In this document: piece after piece, positions 16,669-24,790 of the stretch
Layout of the letters: each line of letters opens with the position of its first letter
How positions within the stretch are numbered: the first letter of the stretch is position 1
NCBI RefSeq assembly: GCF_001280015.1
Contig: NZ_LGDV01000216.1
Coordinates: 1 to 44,983, forward strand
Reading direction: 5' to 3'
From: Streptomyces sp. MMG1121
Lineage (GTDB): Bacteria > Actinomycetota > Actinomycetes > Streptomycetales > Streptomycetaceae
Length of the DNA: 44,983 nucleotides
Program-made: the position numbers and the translations under genes
Notes under the pieces: generated by a model
What the model was told of the DNA's origin: nothing
Seen by the model: the letters and a program-made list of their open reading frames with translations, nothing else
The model's database searches: none

Positions 16669-17685
16669 CTAGCGCCAGGGATCGAGGGCCAGCTTGCCCC
16701 GGGTCTGGCCCGCTTCGAGTTGCTGAAGCACTGCCGGTCCTTCGGCCAGGGGATGCACGTGGGGGGTGCCGGGCGGGTAGACGCCGTGGGCGATGAGAGC
16801 CTCGATCTCGACGAGCAACGACTGGTACAGGGATGGGGCCACGACCGCCAGCGCGCCGATGTGCAGGCCCTTGATCTGAACCTGGTGGGTGAAGACCAGG
16901 TCGTGCGTGGTCAGAGTGGCGTCACCGGAAGCGGCTCCGAACACGACGATGCGTCCGGTGAAGGGCTTGGTAACCGACAGGCTGGCCTCGAACGTGGCCT
17001 GGCCCACCGATTCCAGGACCAGGTCGACCCCGCCTGTCAGGCGGGTGACCTCCTCAGCCAGATCGGGGCGTCGACTGTCCAGCACCTCGTCGGCGCCGAG
17101 GGCTTTGACGGTGCCGTGCTTCTCCGGCGAGGCCGTCGCAATCACCCGCGCACCGTAGTGGCGGGCGAGGCGAACAGCAGCCTGCCCGACCCCGCCGGCC
17201 GCGGCATGAACGAGCACCGCCTCACCCGTCGTGATCTCGCCCAACGGCTTCAGTGCCGCCAACGCGGTGGCCCAGTTCAGCACCAGACCGAGAGCCTGGG
17301 CATCGTTCCAGCCGGAAGGCACGGGAAGTACCCCCGCGGCCGGCATCGTCATGTACTGCGCGAAGGCGCCCGGGCCGGCTCCGACGACATGGGTGCCGAG
17401 CGGCAGCGGCTTCTCGACGTCCGCGCCGACCCCCACGATCTCACCGGCCGCCTCAAAGCCCGCCACGTAGGGTGCCTGCGGGCCTCCTCCGTAGGTGCCG
17501 TGGGTCTGCATGACATCGGCGAAGTTGACCCCAGCAGCGCCGACGCGGATCAGGTACTCACCGGGCCCCGGGGCAGGGCAGTGGTGATCCGTCGCAAGAC
17601 TCAGGTCCTTCGGCCCACGGTGTGACCGCTGGACCAGTGCTCGAACGGTCTGCTTGGCGGCGTTCTGCTGCTCGTTGATCTCCAT
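16669..17685 (-). CDS. NADPH:quinone oxidoreductase family protein, 338 aa
   Basis: This is a zinc-free MDR of the quinone oxidoreductase type. The N-terminal domain carries GVNFADVMQTHGTYGG and PYVAGFEAAGEIVGVG, and the cofactor domain carries VHAAAGGVGQAAVRLARHYG near residue 165. It should reduce quinones or activated alkenes using NADPH. ATG 17685 has no Shine-Dalgarno; instead TACGTT lies exactly six bases upstream, so the mRNA is predicted to start at the ATG. The promoter is of MerR type and the MerR gene lies directly upstream on the same strand, so redox- or drug-responsive activation is likely. Confidence 0.9.
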   Translation of the reverse strand: MEINEQQNAAKQTVRALVQRSHRGPKDLSLATDHHCPAPGPGEYLIRVGAAGVNFADVMQTHGTYGGGPQAPYVAGFEAAGEIVGVGADVEKPLPLGTHVVGAGPGAFAQYMTMPAAGVLPVPSGWNDAQALGLVLNWATALAALKPLGEITTGEAVLVHAAAGGVGQAAVRLARHYGARVIATASPEKHGTVKALGADEVLDSRRPDLAEEVTRLTGGVDLVLESVGQATFEASLSVTKPFTGRIVVFGAASGDATLTTHDLVFTHQVQIKGLHIGALAVVAPSLYQSLLVEIEALIAHGVYPPGTPHVHPLAEGPAVLQQLEAGQTRGKLALDPWR

Positions 17686-17691
17686 GAACCA

Positions 17692-17724
17692 AACGTAGGA
17701 ACCTCACACTTACGTCAAGGTCAA
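17692..17724 (-). promoter_or_regulatory. MerR-type long-spacer promoter of the quinone oxidoreductase gene
   Basis: On the minus strand the -35-like TTGACC (17719-17724) and -10 TACGTT (17692-17697) are separated by 21 bp, longer than the normal 17. Between them sits a dyad, ACCT-N13-AGGT (17701-17721), similar in form to SoxR/MerR operators (CCTCA...TCAAGG). Overlong spacers with a central dyad are the hallmark of MerR-activated promoters. A shorter-spaced -35, TTGACG, overlaps and is an alternative reading. Confidence 0.65.
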
Positions 17725-17731
17725 GCGGCCG

Positions 17732-18097
17732 TCAGAGATCAGTAGGGCGGGCCTCTCTCAGGTAGGCGTCCAGTGCCGCCTGCTGATCGCTGAGAACGGC
17801 AATGCGAGCAGCGAGCCGATCGCGATAGCCCTGCACCTCGTGCAGGAACTCCGCGCACACCACCTCGGTGCTGGCATCGGATCCGTCAGTGAGGCTGGGC
17901 AGGACTTCCCTGATCAACCTCACGGGCAACCCGGACTCCAACAGCGACCGGATGACGCGCACCCGATCGATCGTGGACTGGCAGTAGTCACGGAACCCAT
18001 TGCTGAAACGCCCAGGGACGATCAAGCCCTCGTCCTCGTAGTGCCGCAACGACCGCGCACTCACACCGCTGACTCTGGAAGCCTCGCTGATCTTCAT
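17732..18097 (-). CDS. MerR-family regulator, 121 aa
   Basis: The N-terminal winged HTH is canonical (MKISEASRVSGVSARSLRHY, then EDEGLIVPGR and FRDYCQ). The dimerisation helix and a short C-terminus follow. There is no cluster of Cys residues, so it is probably not a metal or iron-sulfur sensor; a single Cys occurs in VVCAEF. The start at 18097 is fixed by the family N-terminus. It lies 46 bp upstream of the oxidoreductase gene with a MerR-type operator in between, so it very likely activates that gene. Confidence 0.9.
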   Translation of the reverse strand: MKISEASRVSGVSARSLRHYEDEGLIVPGRFSNGFRDYCQSTIDRVRVIRSLLESGLPVRLIREVLPSLTDGSDASTEVVCAEFLHEVQGYRDRLAARIAVLSDQQAALDAYLREARPTDL

Positions 18098-18253
18098 ACC
18101 TGCAGCCAACGTCCAGCCGCACCGCAATCTTCCGGCACTCGCTGCGACGAGTTGAAGACCTGCTTGATCATCAACACATGACCACCACGACGACGCGTTC
18201 AACCTCGTAGGCCCGACGATCGGGATGGGGCGACACGCCTGATAATCGCGCAA

Positions 18254-18296
18254 AAATATGCACTAAACATGGAATGTGGTGCAATGTTGCATATTT
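18254..18296. promoter_or_regulatory. A/T-rich inverted repeat upstream of the hydrolase gene
   Basis: AAATATGCA (18254-18262) and TGCATATTT (18288-18296) are perfect 9-bp arms. An inner ACAT (18267-18270) and ATGT (18284-18287) pair as well. The block is strikingly A/T-rich for this genome and ends 24 bp before the start codon, close to the ribosome site. It could be a regulator operator over the promoter or a leader hairpin. Confidence 0.55.
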
Positions 18297-18320
18297 GATC
18301 TCTCCGTAGGAGGAAATGCC

Positions 18321-19007
18321 ATGGCGGGCAAGCCCAGCATTGTCTTCGCCCACGGACTCTGGGCGGATGGGTCGTGCTTCAACAAGCTCATCCCCACGCT
18401 CCAGGCTGAAGGGCACGAGGTTTTCGCCTCACAGCACGGCCTCGACTCGCTCAAAAGCGATGTCGCGTGCGTCAACTTCACGCTCAACCACGTCCCCGGC
18501 CCGATCGTGCTAGTCGGTCACTCCTACGGTGGGACCCTGATCACCAAAGCGGGCACCCACGACCGCGTCGGCGCTCTGGTGTATATCGCCGCGCTCGCCC
18601 CAGACGAGGACGAGACGTCGCAGGAACAGCTGGACAAATTCCCCGGCACGCCCATCTTCGAGCACGTGGACGTTGCCGACGGCCGCGTGTGGCTCAAGCC
18701 CTCGGGTGTCCCGCACTTCTGCGGCGACCTCCCGGAAGCGGAGCAGAAGCTCGTCCTGGCGACGGGCGCTGTGCCAGCGGCGGACCTGTTCAACCAGCAG
18801 GTTCCCGGTACCGCCTGGCGGACGAAGCCAAGCTGGTTCATCGTCGCCAACAACGACCATACCGTGCACCCCGACCTGGAGCGGTCCGTTGCCGAGCGCA
18901 TGGGCGCCAACGTCCGTCCCGTGGACAGCAGCCACGTTCCCATGCTCTCGCATCCCGACTTCGTCCTCGATGTGATCCGTGAGGCCGCGAAGTCCCTCGA
19001 TGCCTAG
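18321..19007 (+). CDS. Alpha/beta-hydrolase fold protein, 228 aa
   Basis: This is a small cytoplasmic serine hydrolase. HGLWADGS near residue 11 is the oxyanion loop. The nucleophile Ser68 is in GHSYGG. The acid is probably in NNDHTVHP, and the base is the His in SSHVPMLSHP. The sequence type resembles the salicylate/plant-esterase-like hydrolases common in actinobacteria. GTAGGAGG lies 5 bases before ATG 18321. A strong hairpin follows at 19042. The substrate is unknown. It probably forms its own unit under the A/T-rich repeat. Confidence 0.9.
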   Translation: MAGKPSIVFAHGLWADGSCFNKLIPTLQAEGHEVFASQHGLDSLKSDVACVNFTLNHVPGPIVLVGHSYGGTLITKAGTHDRVGALVYIAALAPDEDETSQEQLDKFPGTPIFEHVDVADGRVWLKPSGVPHFCGDLPEAEQKLVLATGAVPAADLFNQQVPGTAWRTKPSWFIVANNDHTVHPDLERSVAERMGANVRPVDSSHVPMLSHPDFVLDVIREAAKSLDA

Positions 19008-19041
19008 GCCAAGCCGACAACGACCGGCCGCAGCGCAACAC

Positions 19042-19081
19042 GCAAGGAGGCGCCCCCGGACCGACTGGGCCGCCTCCTTGC
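19042..19081 (+). terminator. Intrinsic hairpin after the hydrolase gene
   Basis: GCAAGGAGGCG and CGCCTCCTTGC are perfect 11-bp arms with an 18-nt loop, 34 bp after the stop codon. It also marks the edge of the JetD-like scrap on the other strand. Confidence 0.75.
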
Positions 19082-19084
19082 AGC

Positions 19085-19425
19085 GACATCACGCTTTCAA
19101 GCTCAGTAGTTGCCTCCTGCGCGAGGCGTTGCCCTCTGGTGAGAAAGGCGTGCGCTTCCCGCCGGAGATCCTCGGGGAGCCAGGCTGTCAGGCTGTGGGC
19201 CCGTTCGTCAGCGATGGGGTCGCCGGCGGTGGGCTCGTGTGCGAACAGCAGCAGACACAGGGCAGCCGCCGGTTCAATGGGCGCCAGTCCGTATTGTGTG
19301 CCATTGGTGGAGGATCTGGCCGGGATGGCGATTCCTTCGGCCTCCAGGTCGCCGTAGTAGACGATGCGATGGACCCTGGATCTTCCCGTGCTGGGGTGGT
19401 GCTGGAAGACCTGACCCCTCGGCAC
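19085..19425 (-). pseudogene. C-terminal scrap resembling JetD (Wadjet) Toprim-like domain
   Basis: On the minus strand the frame reads HRIVYYGDLEAEGIAIP, then LAPIEPAAALCLLLFAH, LTAWLPEDLRREAHAFL and GQRLAQEATTELESV. The GDLEAEG acidic motif followed by the P-A-x-x-L pattern and the final RLAQE resembles the C-terminal topoisomerase-VI-A-like domain of JetD, the nuclease subunit of Wadjet anti-plasmid systems. Only about 115 residues remain. There is no N-terminal domain and no jetA, jetB or jetC nearby, and the end is cut at the hydrolase terminator. It is a dead fragment. The assignment is from pattern memory and needs a profile search. Confidence 0.45.
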
Positions 19426-19569
19426 CCTCCATCACCCCTGTTCATCCCTACCGTGCCGGGATCGAGCCGGGATGGGATGAGCACTCCCGTGCCGGGCCGT
19501 GCACCGTCCGGTGCCCGGCAGCGGGGAGTTTGGGGGGCGAGCGGCGCCTCCTCGCGCTACCTTCACGGC

Positions 19570-19683
19570 TCCGAGGCTGCATGCGGAAGCCAATCTGCAC
19601 CGGCCCGACGCTGTCGATCTACTAGCCGCGGAGGGGAAGGTGTCGGGCCTGGAGCTGCGAGACACCATCTCCGCCGCCAGTTA
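19570..19683 (+). pseudogene. Unidentified protein tail next to IS5
   Basis: The plus frame reads HAEANLHRPDAVDLLAAEGK then VSGLELRDTISAAS and stops within the IS target site. It has the look of a natural C-terminus, but there is no N-terminal part or ribosome site. The protein family is not recognised. Confidence 0.25.
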
Positions 19684-20568
19684 GAGCTCCTAACAGAGGC
19701 GTTGGACGTGTTTGTAGGTGATCAGGCAGGGGGCGAGGCCGAGGAAGGCTTCGTGGATGTCGTCTCGTCGCTCGCAGCGGATGCGTAAGCGGCGGAAGCC
19801 GTGGAGCCAGGAGGTGGTCCGCTCCACGACCCAGCGGGAGATGTCCAGGTCGGTGCCGCGTGGCCGGCCTCGTTCGGTGATCGCGGGGCGGATGCCGCGC
19901 TGCCGCAGCAGGCGACGGTACTTGTCGTGGTCGTAGCCGCGGTCCGCCAGGAGCATGTCGGGCCGGCGTCTGGGCCTGCCGACGACACCGGCGGCCGGGG
20001 GCACCTTGTTGGGCAGGGGCGGGAGTTGGGTGACGTCGTTGCGGTTCCCGCCGGTCAGTGAGACCGCGAGCGGGATGCCCTGCCCGTCGACAAGGACGTG
20101 GTGCTTGCTGCCCGGCCGTGCGCGGCCGACCGGGCTGGGACCGCTTTTGGGCCCCGGCGGGCAGCCTGCACGTGGGAAGAGTCGATCACCGCCCTCGACC
20201 AGTCCAGCTTCTTCGCCGACCGCAGCTTCCTCAGCAGCACCAGGTGCAGTTGGTCCCACACGCCGGCTTCGTTCCACTCGGCCAGGCGCCGCCAGCAGAT
20301 CATCCCCGAACCGAAGCCCAGTTCCTGGGGCAGGTACTCCCACTGGATCCCGGTGTGCAGCACGCACAGGATCCCGCACAACGCCTGCCGGTCCGGCACT
20401 CGCGGTCGGCCCGAGACCAGCTTCGGCCCCGGCTTGGGCAGCAACGGCTCGATGACCAACCACAGTTCATCGGACACAATCCATGGCCGCGACTGACGCT
20501 TCCCCACGATCCGACCAACGAGCAGACAAGCCAATGGTTACTTGATCAACAACCTCTATTAGGGCCTC
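19684..20568 (-). mobile_element. Intact IS5-family insertion sequence, 885 bp
   Basis: The ends are imperfect inverted repeats (left GAGCTCCTAACAGAGG, right as complement GAGGCCCTAATAGAGG). The target-site duplication TTA is present on both sides (19681-19683 and 20569-20571). The single transposase gene on the minus strand appears intact if a -1 frameshift occurs. Size, ends and 3-bp duplication fit the IS5 family, IS427-type subgroup. Because the duplication is still perfect, the insertion is probably recent. Confidence 0.85.
19690..20534 (-). CDS. IS5-family transposase in two frames joined by -1 frameshift
   Basis: The first frame (20534 to 20055) gives the N-terminal DUF4096-type domain (LPKPGPKLVSGRPRVPDRQA, then GIQWEYLPQELGFGSGM) and the first DDE Asp in WSRAVIDSSHVQA. 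It then loses homology. The -1 frame continues with GSKHHVLVDGQGIPLAVSLT, LLADRGYDHDKYR (second Asp) and WVVERTTSWLHGFRRLR (Glu), ending at 19690. The switch falls at C-CCA-AAA (20151-20145), a classic slippery heptamer in the correct phase. Programmed frameshifting is the normal mode of expression for many IS5 elements, so I treat this as one working gene. Confidence 0.85.
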
Positions 20569-20824
20569 TTAGAAAGCCACCAGCAGCACCCGGTCGGCAA
20601 GCGGCAGACACCATGGCCGCCCCATGCGCGGCCCACCGCCACCCCGCTCCCGCACCACCTTCAACAACCGCTTGAACTGCCTATCCGCAGCCCCGTGAAC
20701 GTCTCCACCCACAACGGATCAGTCCTCAACACCCCACGCATGCAAGGGAAATGCCCTGATCGCGGCCTTCTGTAGCACGCTTCAACGAAACAGGCCCTCG
20801 GGTCAGTTCATCGACGCATATTGA

Positions 20825-21238
20825 CAATTACTCGCCCAACAGCTCGGTTTCGACAAGCACCGCCTCAACCTGCTGGCCAAGAAGTGGGGCATCGAGACCC
20901 GCCCGAACAGCGCCACCAGCAACCCCTTCGCGCTCCTGCCGGACGCGCCGGTCCTGTCCGAGTCGATGGCGGCCATCAGCAACGTCCGCAACTGCGTCGA
21001 ACGCCATAGCTGCCTGGTCCGGCTGTCCGGCCAACGCAACCTCTGCGCAGCCGCCAGGAACCTCGGAACGCTACCGGCGACGCTCACACATCAGCTGCAT
21101 GCCCTGGAAAGGGCCGCAGGCGTTCAGCTGATCGAACGGACCAGCCCCCTCTCAGTCACCCCCGCGGGCACCGCCCTCATCCACGAAGCAGAGCACCTGC
21201 GCAGCCTCGTGGACGCAGTGCAATCCTCCGTCACCTGA
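20825..21238 (+). pseudogene. Protein fragment ending in a LysR-type HTH
   Basis: The frame is open from just after a TGA at 20822, with no start signal. The first part reads QQLGFDKHRLNLLAKKWGIE, itself HTH-like. After about 75 residues comes a LysR-type HTH signature, LCAAARNLGTLPATLTHQLH then ALERAAGVQLIERTSPLSVT and PAGTALI, followed by a stop. In ordinary LysR proteins this motif is N-terminal, so a C-terminal position is unusual. Larger transposition-related proteins with such a tail may exist, but I cannot verify that. It is truncated at the 5' side. Confidence 0.45.
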
Positions 21239-21451
21239 CCGGCGGCCCGACCAGCATCACGACACGGTCCGCCTCGACGTCGAACCCGAGGACCGGACGG
21301 TGATGAAGGCCTTTGAAGGCAACCACAGCTGCTTGGCTCGGTCCCCAGCCCTGCTCATGTTCCCCACTCGGCAAGGTGGCTGGTGCCGGATAGTTGCTCC
21401 GCCTCTCCTCTCAGTGGTCCGCGGCATGGGACACGCCGTTGCGAGGGGGTG

Positions 21452-22159
21452 TTACCGGCGCCGGGCGGAAGCTGTCGTGCCGGGAGTGAGTCCCAGTTCG
21501 GCCTTGGCCTGTCGGGTGCGTTCGTCGGCGAGGACTTCCGTCCGGCCCGTCTCGACGGCAGCGAAAGCCTGCTCGGCAATCGCTTCCGGAGTGTTCTTGG
21601 GACCGGTGACATGGGCGGCCATGTCCGTGTCGATGTAGCCGCAGTGCACGCCGACAACGAGGACGCCGGTGTCGTGGAGTTCACCGCGGATCCCGTTGGT
21701 CAGGGCCCAAGCCGCGGCCTTGGAAGCGCTGTAAGAACCCATCGCTGGGTTGGTGAACCAGCTTGCGATGGACAGTACGTTGACGATGGCGCCAGGCGAG
21801 TTGTCTATGAGCAGCGGGGCGAAGGCACGGCACATGGCGAGCGTGCCGAAGTAGTTGACCTCCATCTCCGCGCGGGCGGCGTCCGGGGCGGGCGCGGCCA
21901 GCAGGGGGCTGTCGGTAAGGACACCGGCGTTGTTGACCAGCAAGGTCACGTCGGAGCACGTCTCGGCTGCCGCGGCCACCTGGGTGGGATCGGTGATGTC
22001 GAGGCGGACCGGGATCACGCCGGGCTCGAGAACTGAACGCGGGTCGCGGGCCCCGCCGTAGACGCGCTGTGCGCCGCGTTGCAGGAGCAGCCGGGCCATC
22101 ACCTGTCCGAGCCCGCGGTTGGCGCCGGTCACCAGTGCCATTGCCCCCTGGATCTGCAT
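21452..22159 (-). CDS. Short-chain dehydrogenase/reductase, 235 aa
   Basis: This is a classical SDR with the cofactor motif TGANRGLG, NNAG in LLVNNAGVL, and the catalytic Tyr-x3-Lys in YSASKAAAW. It carries out NAD(P)-dependent oxidation or reduction of an unknown alcohol or ketone in the cytoplasm. The ATG at 22159 is preceded by GGGGAAA. No regulator adjoins it. It is separated by 43 bp from the GNAT gene upstream on the same strand, so it may be the third gene of a YbaK-GNAT-SDR run. Confidence 0.9.
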   Translation of the reverse strand: MQIQGAMALVTGANRGLGQVMARLLLQRGAQRVYGGARDPRSVLEPGVIPVRLDITDPTQVAAAAETCSDVTLLVNNAGVLTDSPLLAAPAPDAARAEMEVNYFGTLAMCRAFAPLLIDNSPGAIVNVLSIASWFTNPAMGSYSASKAAAWALTNGIRGELHDTGVLVVGVHCGYIDTDMAAHVTGPKNTPEAIAEQAFAAVETGRTEVLADERTRQAKAELGLTPGTTASARRR

Positions 22160-22202
22160 GGTTTCCCCGTCTCAGCCAGCCGATTGGTCGACAGATTCCC
22201 GA

Positions 22203-22637
22203 TCACGTAGTGGACCATTTGAGATGAACGGCGGTCTCGTGGAACCCCAGAGCGCGATAGAAGTCGGCCGCCCTCCGGGTCGGCACGGTCACCTCGACGT
22301 CCTTCGCCTCTCGGGCCTTTGCCTGCGCGGCCCGGATCAGCGCGGAACCCGTACCGCGGCCGCGCATGGGCTGGGCCACGGTGAGTTCGAGCAGTTCGAG
22401 GACCGTTCCCCCGGCGAACAGTGTGGGCATACGCACCGCGAGCAGGTACCCGACCACGCACGAGTCTTGCTCGGCGACCAGGAACTCGGCGCTGCCATCC
22501 GAGGCGGCCTCGATGATCCGGGGGAACGTGGCGTCGTCGAAGACCATTCGGTCGGGCCGATAGCTCGTCACGAACCCGCTCAGCAGACGGTAGATGTCAT
22601 CGGCGTCCGAGGGCGTGGCGTCGCGGATAGTCGTCAT
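22203..22637 (-). CDS. GNAT-family N-acetyltransferase, 144 aa
   Basis: The standard GNAT fold is present: N-terminal MTTIRDATPSDADDIYRLL, the beta4 region VLELLELTVAQPMRG, and the acetyl-CoA pyrophosphate loop RGRGTGSALI. The C-terminal FYRALGFHETAVHLKW is typical. It transfers an acetyl group to an amine of unknown identity. ATG 22637 overlaps the YbaK stop (ATGA), so translation is coupled. A longer frame upstream is an overlap with the YbaK gene, not a better start. Confidence 0.9.
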   Translation of the reverse strand: MTTIRDATPSDADDIYRLLSGFVTSYRPDRMVFDDATFPRIIEAASDGSAEFLVAEQDSCVVGYLLAVRMPTLFAGGTVLELLELTVAQPMRGRGTGSALIRAAQAKAREAKDVEVTVPTRRAADFYRALGFHETAVHLKWSTT

Positions 22638-23131
22638 GTCGGCTCGTCCGCCGGGAGGTCGGCGATCGACGCCGTCGTGGCCCCCGGGACGGCTGCCGTG
22701 AGTTCTGCCGCCTCGATCTCGATACTGCTGTCGGGCCGACCGCTGCCGCAGTGCACACGTCCCAGGTTGCTGACCGTCCCGTCGAACACCACCACCGCAG
22801 CCTGATCCGCGGACACGGGACACACCCCGCCCGGCTGCATCCCCGCCCGCGCCAGCCGCCCGGCATCGGCGGGAGACAGGTCGCCTCGGCGGATCCCGGC
22901 TGCGCGGGCGAGGGCGCCGTACCGTAGCCGTGCATGGCCGGGCAACGCTGCCAGCAGGAGACGGTCCTCGGGGGTGACGAATGCCAAGGTCTTGACGGTC
23001 TGGTCCAGCGGAACGCCCAGCGCGGCGCAGACCTCCACCGGGCTGGTCACGTCAGGGTGCTCGTGCAGCCGGAAGGACACGCCGAGCGAAGCGAGGATCT
23101 CCGGTGGACCAATGGGCGCGGTAGCGTTCAC
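22634..23131 (-). CDS. YbaK/ProX-type aminoacyl-tRNA deacylase domain protein, 165 aa
   Basis: This is a single-domain protein of the YbaK/aminoacyl-tRNA editing family, which hydrolyses wrongly charged tRNAs such as Cys- or Ala-tRNA(Pro). Visible family blocks are FRLHEHPDVTSPVEVCAALG, the Lys in QTVKTLAFV, and GGVCPVSA. I chose GTG 23131 because the family begins near here and a TAATCT -10 box ends 7 bases upstream; a start at 23197 is possible. The gene is the first of a coupled pair with the GNAT gene. The upstream region is short, so the mRNA may be leaderless. Confidence 0.8.
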   Translation of the reverse strand: MNATAPIGPPEILASLGVSFRLHEHPDVTSPVEVCAALGVPLDQTVKTLAFVTPEDRLLLAALPGHARLRYGALARAAGIRRGDLSPADAGRLARAGMQPGGVCPVSADQAAVVVFDGTVSNLGRVHCGSGRPDSSIEIEAAELTAAVPGATTASIADLPADEPT

Positions 23132-23281
23132 CTCGCCTAGATTACCGTGCACAGTACGGGAGTTGATCGCCGTTAGTGGAGAAGAAGTCGGCCACACCGC
23201 TCAACCGGGACCTACCCGCGGTTGAAAGCGCAACCCACGATTGCTAAAGATCAGCCGATCGGCCCACTGCTAACGCAACAT

Positions 23282-23580
23282 GGAATCCGGAGTTTCAGCA
23301 GGACCCGCTGCTAGCGGAGCGACTCAACCTGCACATGCGCGTCCACGAATGGGGCGCGAGCGAGACCCGCACCTGCGGGACCGGCGCTTGCGCGGCTGTG
23401 GCTGCGGATCTGCTCCGCCAGGGGACCGATCCCACCGAACCAAGACGCACCGAACGCTACGCCGTCGGCGTGCCGGGCGGACGGCTCCACGTCGCCCTCC
23501 AGCCCGATGGCGACTTCGAACTCAGCGGGTCTGCACGGATCACAGCCACGGGTATGGCGCGTCTCCACGACGCTCCGTGA
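23282..23580 (+). pseudogene. C-terminal third of diaminopimelate epimerase-like DapF
   Basis: The segment contains LHMRVHEWGASETRTCGTGA, the conserved DapF C-terminal block with its catalytic Cys in CGTGACAAV, followed by a normal end. The N-terminal two-thirds with the partner Cys are missing, and no ribosome site precedes it. DapF converts LL- to meso-diaminopimelate for lysine and peptidoglycan; the functional chromosomal copy must be elsewhere. It is a displaced fragment. Confidence 0.7.
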
Positions 23581-23649
23581 GAGCGACGAGTGACAGGCCG
23601 TCCGCTTTAGCGATCAGGACTTCAGGTCCCGGTCGGACCGGTGGGCCAG

Positions 23650-24072
23650 CTACAGATGCCGAAGCCGGGCGCAGCGGGCAGTGACCTGGGCACGCCAGCG
23701 CTCCTGGACGGTGTGTTCGTCGTCGAGCCACTGTATGGCGGGTCCGTCGGGTCGAGGGCGGTCGCCTATGGCGGCCGCGATGACGACGTAGTAGGCGAAG
23801 TCCCCGTTCATGGTCGCCTCGCGCAGGCCGGCGACCGTGACGGCGAGATCGTCGTGTTCGCCGCGTACGGCATGGTGGAAACTGAGGGCGGTCTCCAGGA
23901 GCGGGAAAAGCCAGGTCAGGCCGGAGACGTCGATCTGTGTGCGCAGCATAGAGGCACGGTTGGTGATGTCGCGATCGGTGCCGGCATCGCGTACAAGGCT
24001 GGCGACCTGGGCAATCGGAACGGCGGCCTCCGTGACCAGCCGTGCGGGATCCAGACCGTGCGTGGGCGCGCG
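23650..24072 (-). pseudogene. Hypothetical protein, 5'-truncated
   Basis: The minus frame is open from a TAG at 24073 and ends at 23650. It reads as a soluble helical protein (for example LVTEAAVPIAQVASLVRDAG, LETALSFHHAVRGEHDDLAV, AIGDRPRPDGPAIQWLDDEH). ATG 23949 could start a 99-residue form, but sequence before it is equally protein-like, suggesting the original start is lost. The family is not recognised. Confidence 0.4.
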
Positions 24073-24305
24073 CTACGTCCTCGCATGAGACGGCCACAGG
24101 TTCTGCCCTTCTCGTCGTCGTTTCTACGGAGCGGACCCGCGATGGCTTGCTTTGGCCGCGGCCGAGGGACGGCACGGCAGCCGAAACCCCCGGTCGTCTT
24201 CAATGACATGATGCGCATCTCGCTCGCCGCCGCAGCGACGCTGCCCGAGCTGTCCGCCGTCCCAGCGCGCCTCGTGAGCGCCCCATACGTCAGCGTCGCG
24301 CAGTT

Positions 24306-24790
24306 GGCCAACCCCCGACGACCTGAACACCGTGCTGACCGCCGACCAGCCCGAGACGCACCCTGATGTCGTCGCCGGTACGGCCACCCGACCGACGCCG
24401 CCGACGCTGCGGTGCTGTCCGGCGAACCCGCCGTCGTGCGCGTGGACGACGAGGGCGCCGCCGAGCTGGCCGCCGCCCCATGATGGGAGCATCCTGCCGA
24501 CTCCTTGGCGGCGGCCGACGTTGAGGCCATCCGCCGCTCCGCCAAGGCCCTGGGCAAGGAGGCCGGCCCCCAGGATGTGCGGTGCTGGGCCGTGGCCGAC
24601 CGCGACCGCGCCGAGGCCCTGACTCTCCGTCTGATGACCAATGGCAAAGCGAAAGCGGCAGGCGTACCCCGAAGCCGTCACCCAGGCCCACGCCGACTTC
24701 GCCGAACCCAGCACCGCTGAAGAACCGCAGCGGGCTCACCGCCAACCGCTGCCTGATTGATCCCCCGACGCCGGAGGCGGTGACCGGCAA
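24306..24790 (+). pseudogene. Decayed gene of unknown function
   Basis: Coding-like text appears in changing frames: PTDAADAAVLSGEPAVVRVD and AAELAAAP, then stops near 24480, then SLAAADVEAIRRSAKALGKE, VRCWAVADRDRAEALTLRLM, then a frame change to EAVTQAHADFAEPSTAEEP. Together they suggest one acidic protein broken by at least two lesions. I do not recognise the family. Confidence 0.35.

Noticed and set aside
22203..23131. Calling the YbaK/GNAT pair a toxin-antitoxin system
   Set aside because: Gene coupling alone is weak evidence. The GNAT lacks features of known tRNA-acetylating toxins that I can recognise and no DNA-binding antitoxin adjoins, so I kept it only as a testable idea.
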